A program made the translations under genes and the position numbers. This document shows positions 13,611 to 16,601 of a DNA stretch of 16,601 nt, in pieces. The notes below the pieces were generated by a model. It made no database searches, was not told the DNA's origin, and was given only the letters and a program-made list of their open reading frames with translations. This DNA is from Bacillota bacterium (lineage in GTDB: Bacteria; Bacillota; Bacilli; Lactobacillales; Streptococcaceae). Each line of letters opens with the position of its first letter. The stretch's first letter is position 1. The stretch is from contig JAJXWC010000030.1 of the NCBI GenBank assembly GCA_021781855.1, forward strand, positions 1 through 16,601. Reading direction: 5' to 3'.

Positions 13611-14262
13611 GTGAAAGCACAAAATCGGTTAATTCTTCGCGAGAATGTGCGATAAAATCAGGGTGTTCGGCTGCTAAATCAGCAGTTGAATGGCTTCCCC
13701 AAGTTACAGCAGCAGTTTGTACACCAGCAGCTTTTCCCATTTGTAAATCAAAAATCGCATCACCAATCATTAAAGCTTCAGCCCGCATGAGTTTATGGGC
13801 ATTAATAATATAATCAATTCCTTCAGGATGCGGCTTATAGTGGCTAACTTTATCTGAGCCAACGATTTCATCAAAATTATCTGAAATGCCTAATGTATGC
13901 AGATTTCTACTCAAAACGTCCGTTTTTTTACTTGAAACAACGAAAAGAGGCAGACCAGACTTTGTGAATTTCTCCAGCATTTCTTTAGTTCCGGGAAAAA
14001 TTTTGAGATTCTCATTTTCATAAGTTTTGTAGAAAGCGCGAAAAGATTGGAGAAGTTGCGCAAATTCGTTTTCTGAAAGTGCACGTTCGCTCATTTCGTG
14101 GAATGATTTCTCAATCGGAATACCCATGTAGTATTCAATTTGTGCTTCGGAAGGTTCCGTCAGGCTCATAGTTTGAAAAGCTGATTTGGTTGCTTTGATG
14201 CTGCACAATCGGCTGTCGCCAAGTGTACCGTCAAAATCAAAAATTAGGCTGTTAATGCTCAT
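13591..14262 (-). CDS. HAD-superfamily hydrolase, phosphoglycolate-phosphatase-like
   Basis: A 223-residue haloacid-dehalogenase phosphatase of the Gph/PGP-like subfamily with a small helical cap. Motif I is FDFDGTLGDS with nucleophile Asp9 and general acid Asp11. Motif II is the VVSSK segment, motif III the lysine in SDKVSHYKPHPEG, and motif IV MIGDAIFDLQMGKAAG. Substrates of such enzymes (phosphoglycolate, pyrophosphate, sugar phosphates) cannot be told apart from sequence. AAGGAG seven bases before the ATG supports the start. It lies opposite mutY, sharing its terminator, so it is an independent unit. The promoter lies in 14263-14340 on the minus strand but is not clear enough to mark. Confidence 0.92.
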   Translation of the reverse strand: MSINSLIFDFDGTLGDSRLCSIKATKSAFQTMSLTEPSEAQIEYYMGIPIEKSFHEMSERALSENEFAQLLQSFRAFYKTYENENLKIFPGTKEMLEKFTKSGLPLFVVSSKKTDVLSRNLHTLGISDNFDEIVGSDKVSHYKPHPEGIDYIINAHKLMRAEALMIGDAIFDLQMGKAAGVQTAAVTWGSHSTADLAAEHPDFIAHSREELTDFVLSQKNQTH

Positions 14263-14460
14263 TGGTCTCCTTTTTATCTCAGAAATGTGTATTATCTATC
14301 TTACGAAAAATCAAAGCTGCACGCTCTTTAGCTACAGAATTAATAACAGATTATTGGGCTATTAGGCTGTAGAGAGTTAGGGTTGACTTCATCTCACAAA
14401 TGTTAAGCAACAGGGCACTTGGCTTTTGCCTAGAGGGTGCTCATAAGTCCAGTTAAATTG

Positions 14461-14570
14461 AAGCGACTGACCTTATGGCAGTAGAACGAAAGCATTCCGA
14501 CTGGCTTCTTTAGCAGCGTAGCAGCAAAGCTGCGGAGATAGTGCTGCGCATGCACTTGCTAGATTAAAAC
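14461..14570 (+). repeat. Dispersed intergenic repeat, copy C (in the gene-free stretch 14263-14669)
   Basis: Bases 14461-14493 match copy B (7296-7328) at 31 of 33 positions, and CACTTGCTAGATTAAAA recurs at about 14553-14569. Relative to copy B, about 57 extra bases are inserted between these two blocks. They contain a GCAGC-AAA-GCTGC hairpin and GATAGTGCT, which resembles the AGATAGCACTACTTA arm of copy A. The 69-bp core shared by copies A and B is absent; 14401-14460 instead holds a different GC-richer stem (GGGCAC...GTGCTC). The remaining flanks show nothing I can identify. Confidence 0.7.
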
Positions 14571-14669
14571 ACTCACTGAATAAAGCCACTTCATTTGTTC
14601 ATTTCATATTGTAGCATAATTAGTACAAAAATTGTCTAGCCAAGCAGCATGGAATTTTATATTTGAAAA

Positions 14670-14678
14670 TGATATAAT
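14670..14678 (+). promoter_or_regulatory. Extended -10 promoter of pepV
   Basis: TGATATAAT fits the TGnTATAAT pattern. It lies about 155 nt before the start codon, giving a long leader. Confidence 0.6.
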
Positions 14679-14684
14679 GAAGCG

Positions 14685-14833
14685 GAGACTTATTTAGTGA
14701 GAGTTTCAACTTCCACTAAATTTAGGGTACAACGATATGAGGTTACCCTGTCCCAAAAAGAGCAGTCGAGCTTAGCACGCACTGTTGAGATAAAAAGGAT
14801 AATAGGGTAGAAATTACCGTAAAACAGGAGGAA
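14685..14833 (+). promoter_or_regulatory. Long, possibly structured 5' leader of pepV
   Basis: Several short stems can be drawn: TTTAGTG with CACTAAA (about 14694-14721), AGGGTA with TACCCT (about 14725-14750), CAGT with ACTG (about 14764-14783) and GGGTA with TACC near 14807-14819. There is no U-run after any of them, so a transcription attenuator is not obvious. I do not recognise a known riboswitch class. The only open frames are very short. Confidence 0.35.
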
Positions 14834-14836
14834 ATG

Positions 14837-16297
14837 ATGACAACTATTGATTTTACAGCTGAGGTTGAAAAGCGTAAAGAAGCTATGTTAGCAGATTTGA
14901 TAACGCTTTTGAAAATCAATTCGGAGCGTAATGACGATGAAGCAGATGCGCAACACCCATTTGGTAAAGGGCCTGTAGCAGCTTTGCAGGCATTTTTAGC
15001 AATCGCTGAGCGTGATGGCTATACGACAAAAAATGTGGACAATTATGCGGGGCATTTCACTTATGGAGCGGATTTGCCAGCAGATGCTGAAGAATTGGCG
15101 ATTATTGGACATTTAGATGTTGTGCCTGCTGCTGCACAAGAGGGGTGGGAAACTAATCCTTATGAACCTGTGATTAAGGATGGCAATATCTACGCGCGCG
15201 GAGCCTCTGATGATAAGGGGCCTACGGTAGCTTGCTATTATGGACTGAAAATTTTGAAAGATTTGGGCTTGCCTTTATCAAAGAAGATTCGTTTTATCGT
15301 GGGAACAGATGAAGAATCTGGCTGGGGTGATATGGATTATTATTTCGAGCATGTGGGACTTCCTGAGCCTGATTTTGCTTTTTCACCTGATGCAGAATTT
15401 CCGATTATCAACGGTGAAAAAGGTAATGTAACAGAATATCTTCATTTTGACGGAAAAAATGCTGGTGAAATTATTCTTCATTCGTTTAAGAGTGGTTTGC
15501 GAGAAAATATGGTACCTGAAGTGGCCACGGCTGTTTTTTCAGGAAAATTAGCTGACTTTGAAGAACACTTTACACAATTTTTGAGCTATTACGGCGATAA
15601 AAACCTGCGTGGTGAATTTAAACAAGATGGTGACACTTACACTGTGACGTTGCACGGTAAAGGGGCACACGGAGCTATGCCTGAGAAGGGGGTAAACGCA
15701 GCAACGTATTTGTGTGCATTCTTGCGTGCTATGAATTTTGGCGGAGGTGCTGCTGCATTTATTAAAGTAGCTGCAGACAAATTGCTTGAAGACCACGAAG
15801 GCGAAAAACTTGGCATTGCTTATATAGACGAACTCATGGGAAATACTTCAATGAACGCAGGTGTTTGGAGTTTCGATGAAAATGGTGAAGGTAAAATCGC
15901 ACTGAATTTCCGCTTTCCGCAAGGCAATAGCCCAGAACGGATGCAGGAGATTTTACGGAAACTTGAAGGAGTGACGGATGTAACTCTTTCTGCGCATATT
16001 CATGTACCTCATTATGTCCCTGGAACGGACCCATTGGTAGCAACACTTCTCAGTGTTTACGAGAAGCACACTGGTCTGAAAGGCTATGAAACAATTATCG
16101 GTGGTGGAACTTTCGGACGACTCTTGCCGCGTGGTGTGGCTTATGGAGCAATGTTTGAAGGCGAAACAGATACAATGCACCAAGCCAATGAATTCAAACC
16201 TTTAGAGGCTTTATGGAAATCTGCTGCAATTTATGCTGAGGCAATTCGAAATTTACCTCAATCCCAAAAAAGCAGAGAGCACCCAAGAACAGCCTAA
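14837..16297 (+). CDS. pepV: Dipeptidase PepV (M20 family), 3' end doubtful
   Basis: A cytoplasmic zinc aminopeptidase that cleaves dipeptides in the last steps of peptide use. M20 landmarks: His92 in IIGHLDVVPA, ARGASDDKGPT with the bridging aspartate, the DEESGWGD glutamates, SPDAEFPIINGEKG, and C-terminal GGGTFGRLL and MHQANEF. The frame also starts at 14834, but AGGAGG (14826-14831) is only two bases from that ATG. The second ATG at 14837 has better spacing and gives MTTIDF as in lactococcal PepV. The family usually ends about YAEAIYELAK near residue 470. Here AEAIRNL is followed by 16 further residues (PQSQKSREHPRTA) to a TAA at 16295. Omitting one A of the A6 run at 16266-16271 would instead continue through SILDDNSILDDLAPQ to the GC-rich junction. 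Confidence 0.93.
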   Translation: MTTIDFTAEVEKRKEAMLADLITLLKINSERNDDEADAQHPFGKGPVAALQAFLAIAERDGYTTKNVDNYAGHFTYGADLPADAEELAIIGHLDVVPAAAQEGWETNPYEPVIKDGNIYARGASDDKGPTVACYYGLKILKDLGLPLSKKIRFIVGTDEESGWGDMDYYFEHVGLPEPDFAFSPDAEFPIINGEKGNVTEYLHFDGKNAGEIILHSFKSGLRENMVPEVATAVFSGKLADFEEHFTQFLSYYGDKNLRGEFKQDGDTYTVTLHGKGAHGAMPEKGVNAATYLCAFLRAMNFGGGAAAFIKVAADKLLEDHEGEKLGIAYIDELMGNTSMNAGVWSFDENGEGKIALNFRFPQGNSPERMQEILRKLEGVTDVTLSAHIHVPHYVPGTDPLVATLLSVYEKHTGLKGYETIIGGGTFGRLLPRGVAYGAMFEGETDTMHQANEFKPLEALWKSAAIYAEAIRNLPQSQKSREHPRTA

Positions 16298-16344
16298 AGA
16301 ATCCATCCTTGACGATAACAGCATATTAGATGACTTGGCTCCAC

Positions 16345-16548
16345 AGGAATCGGGTTGGCGAGCAGGCGGTTGTACATGCCGCGCGCCTTGAAGCTGCCGG
16401 CGGACTGCAGGTGCTCCAGCTTCAGCCACACCTCGGCGCAGGCGATGCCCAGGGCGCGGCCGGGCAGCTTCCACAAGGGCGTGCGCCGGACGAAGCCACG
16501 CCCGTCGGCGGCGAAGCGCGCCGCCGCCGCGTCGATGTCGCTGCGCAT
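16345..16548 (-). CDS. N-terminal fragment of a threonine/serine dehydratase (foreign GC-rich DNA)
   Basis: Reading leftward from the ATG at 16548, about 68 residues match the start of PLP-dependent threonine/serine dehydratases (fold type II). RRTPLWKLP is followed by VWLKLEHLQSAGSFKARG, in which Lys54 is the expected Schiff-base lysine of the SFKxRG motif. After LLANPIP the frame loses the family sequence at about 16345, where the low-GC PepV region begins. The gene is therefore cut by the junction, not naturally truncated. The base composition (about 70% GC) and codon use are entirely unlike the rest of the window and point to a Pseudomonadota- or Actinomycetota-like source. Its start overlaps the stop of the gene upstream by one base (TGATG). 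Confidence 0.85.
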
Positions 16549-16601
16549 CAAAGCTTCAGGCCCTTGGGCAGCGGGAACTTCACCGTCTCGACGATGCCGT
16601 C
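16548..16601 (-). CDS. C-terminal 17 residues of an unidentified GC-rich gene
   Basis: On the minus strand the window edge reads DGIVETVKFPLPKGLKL and a TGA stop at 16550-16548, in a GC-rich codon pattern. The stop overlaps the dehydratase ATG by one base, indicating an operon in the source genome. Too little is present to name it. Confidence 0.5.
   Translation of the reverse strand, partial: DGIVETVKFPLPKGLKL

Larger units (their letters stand above)
16345..16601. other. Abrupt GC-rich segment of different origin
   Basis: Composition jumps from about 40% to about 70% GC within roughly ten bases near 16345-16352. The plus-strand frames lose lactococcal character at the same point, and the minus strand opens into a GC-rich dehydratase gene cut mid-protein. 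There is no insertion sequence, att site or repeat at the boundary. A chimeric assembly or contaminant read join at the contig end explains this best. Confidence 0.8.

Noticed and set aside
14685..14833. T-box riboswitch in the pepV leader (AGGGTAGAAATTACC resembles the antiterminator box)
   Set aside because: The invariant TGGN bulge and ACCGCG end are missing, there is no terminator after it, and pepV is not a typical T-box target.
16253..16474. Minus-strand open frame across the GC junction
   Set aside because: It spans both compositions and lies in a different frame from the dehydratase; it is a by-product of the chimeric join.
16345..16601. Recent horizontal transfer of a dehydratase operon into the host
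   Set aside because: The gene is cut mid-protein exactly at the composition change, lies at the contig end and has no mobile-element signature; an artefact is simpler.

Overview
The window looks like a chromosomal contig end from a low-GC Gram-positive coccus of the Streptococcaceae, most likely a Lactococcus species. The protein sequences (PepV, RpsA, UvrC, ExoA, MnmA) resemble lactococcal and streptococcal homologues as I remember them. Promoters are AT-rich, mostly extended -10 boxes of the form TGnTATAAT. A preQ1-II riboswitch, a class typical of Lactobacillales, controls a QueT-like transporter. The genus is an inference; no rRNA or tRNA gene is present to confirm it. The last ~255 bases are very GC-rich and of a different origin.

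Layout, left to right. (1) 1-1585: an ArsC/Spx-family thioredoxin-fold gene and exoA (DNA repair AP endonuclease) converge on a shared terminator. The pair is enclosed by a ~93-bp, ~95% identical inverted repeat, each copy carrying the inward promoter of the adjacent gene. (2) 1575-1845: gene-poor, with a possible decayed membrane-protein remnant. (3) 1908-4925: a tight three-gene run of metG (methionyl-tRNA synthetase), a small DUF2829 gene (the family of the Thoeris anti-defence protein Tad2) and a short-chain dehydrogenase; gaps are 1 nt and a 4-nt overlap. (4) 4926-5830: an intergenic repeat, then a preQ1-II riboswitch and queT. (5) 5983-7107: mnmA, tRNA 2-thiouridylase. (6) 7108-7414: a second copy of the intergenic repeat. 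(7) 7415-10274: a membrane-anchored DUF6287-like protein, rpsA (ribosomal protein S1) and a four-repeat COG4705/DUF347 membrane protein. (8) 10420-14262: uvrC and mutY (overlapping, DNA repair) converge on a HAD phosphatase, with both stop codons inside the loop of a shared terminator. (9) 14263-14836: a third repeat copy and a long structured leader before pepV. (10) pepV (dipeptidase), whose 3' end runs into a foreign GC-rich segment carrying the start of a threonine/serine dehydratase gene on the minus strand.

Functionally this is housekeeping chromosome. Three DNA-repair genes (exoA, uvrC, mutY) and four translation or tRNA-modification genes (metG, mnmA, rpsA, and queT through queuosine precursor uptake) predominate. 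No CRISPR array, insertion sequence, rRNA or tRNA was seen.

The observations most worth following are: the inverted repeat framing the arsC-like gene and exoA; the dispersed intergenic repeat family; the Tad2-family gene translationally packed behind metG; a divergent and longer anticodon-binding domain in MetRS; a ~60-residue insertion in UvrC together with an apparently leaderless uvrC transcript; and the chimeric right end, which is probably an assembly or contamination artefact.
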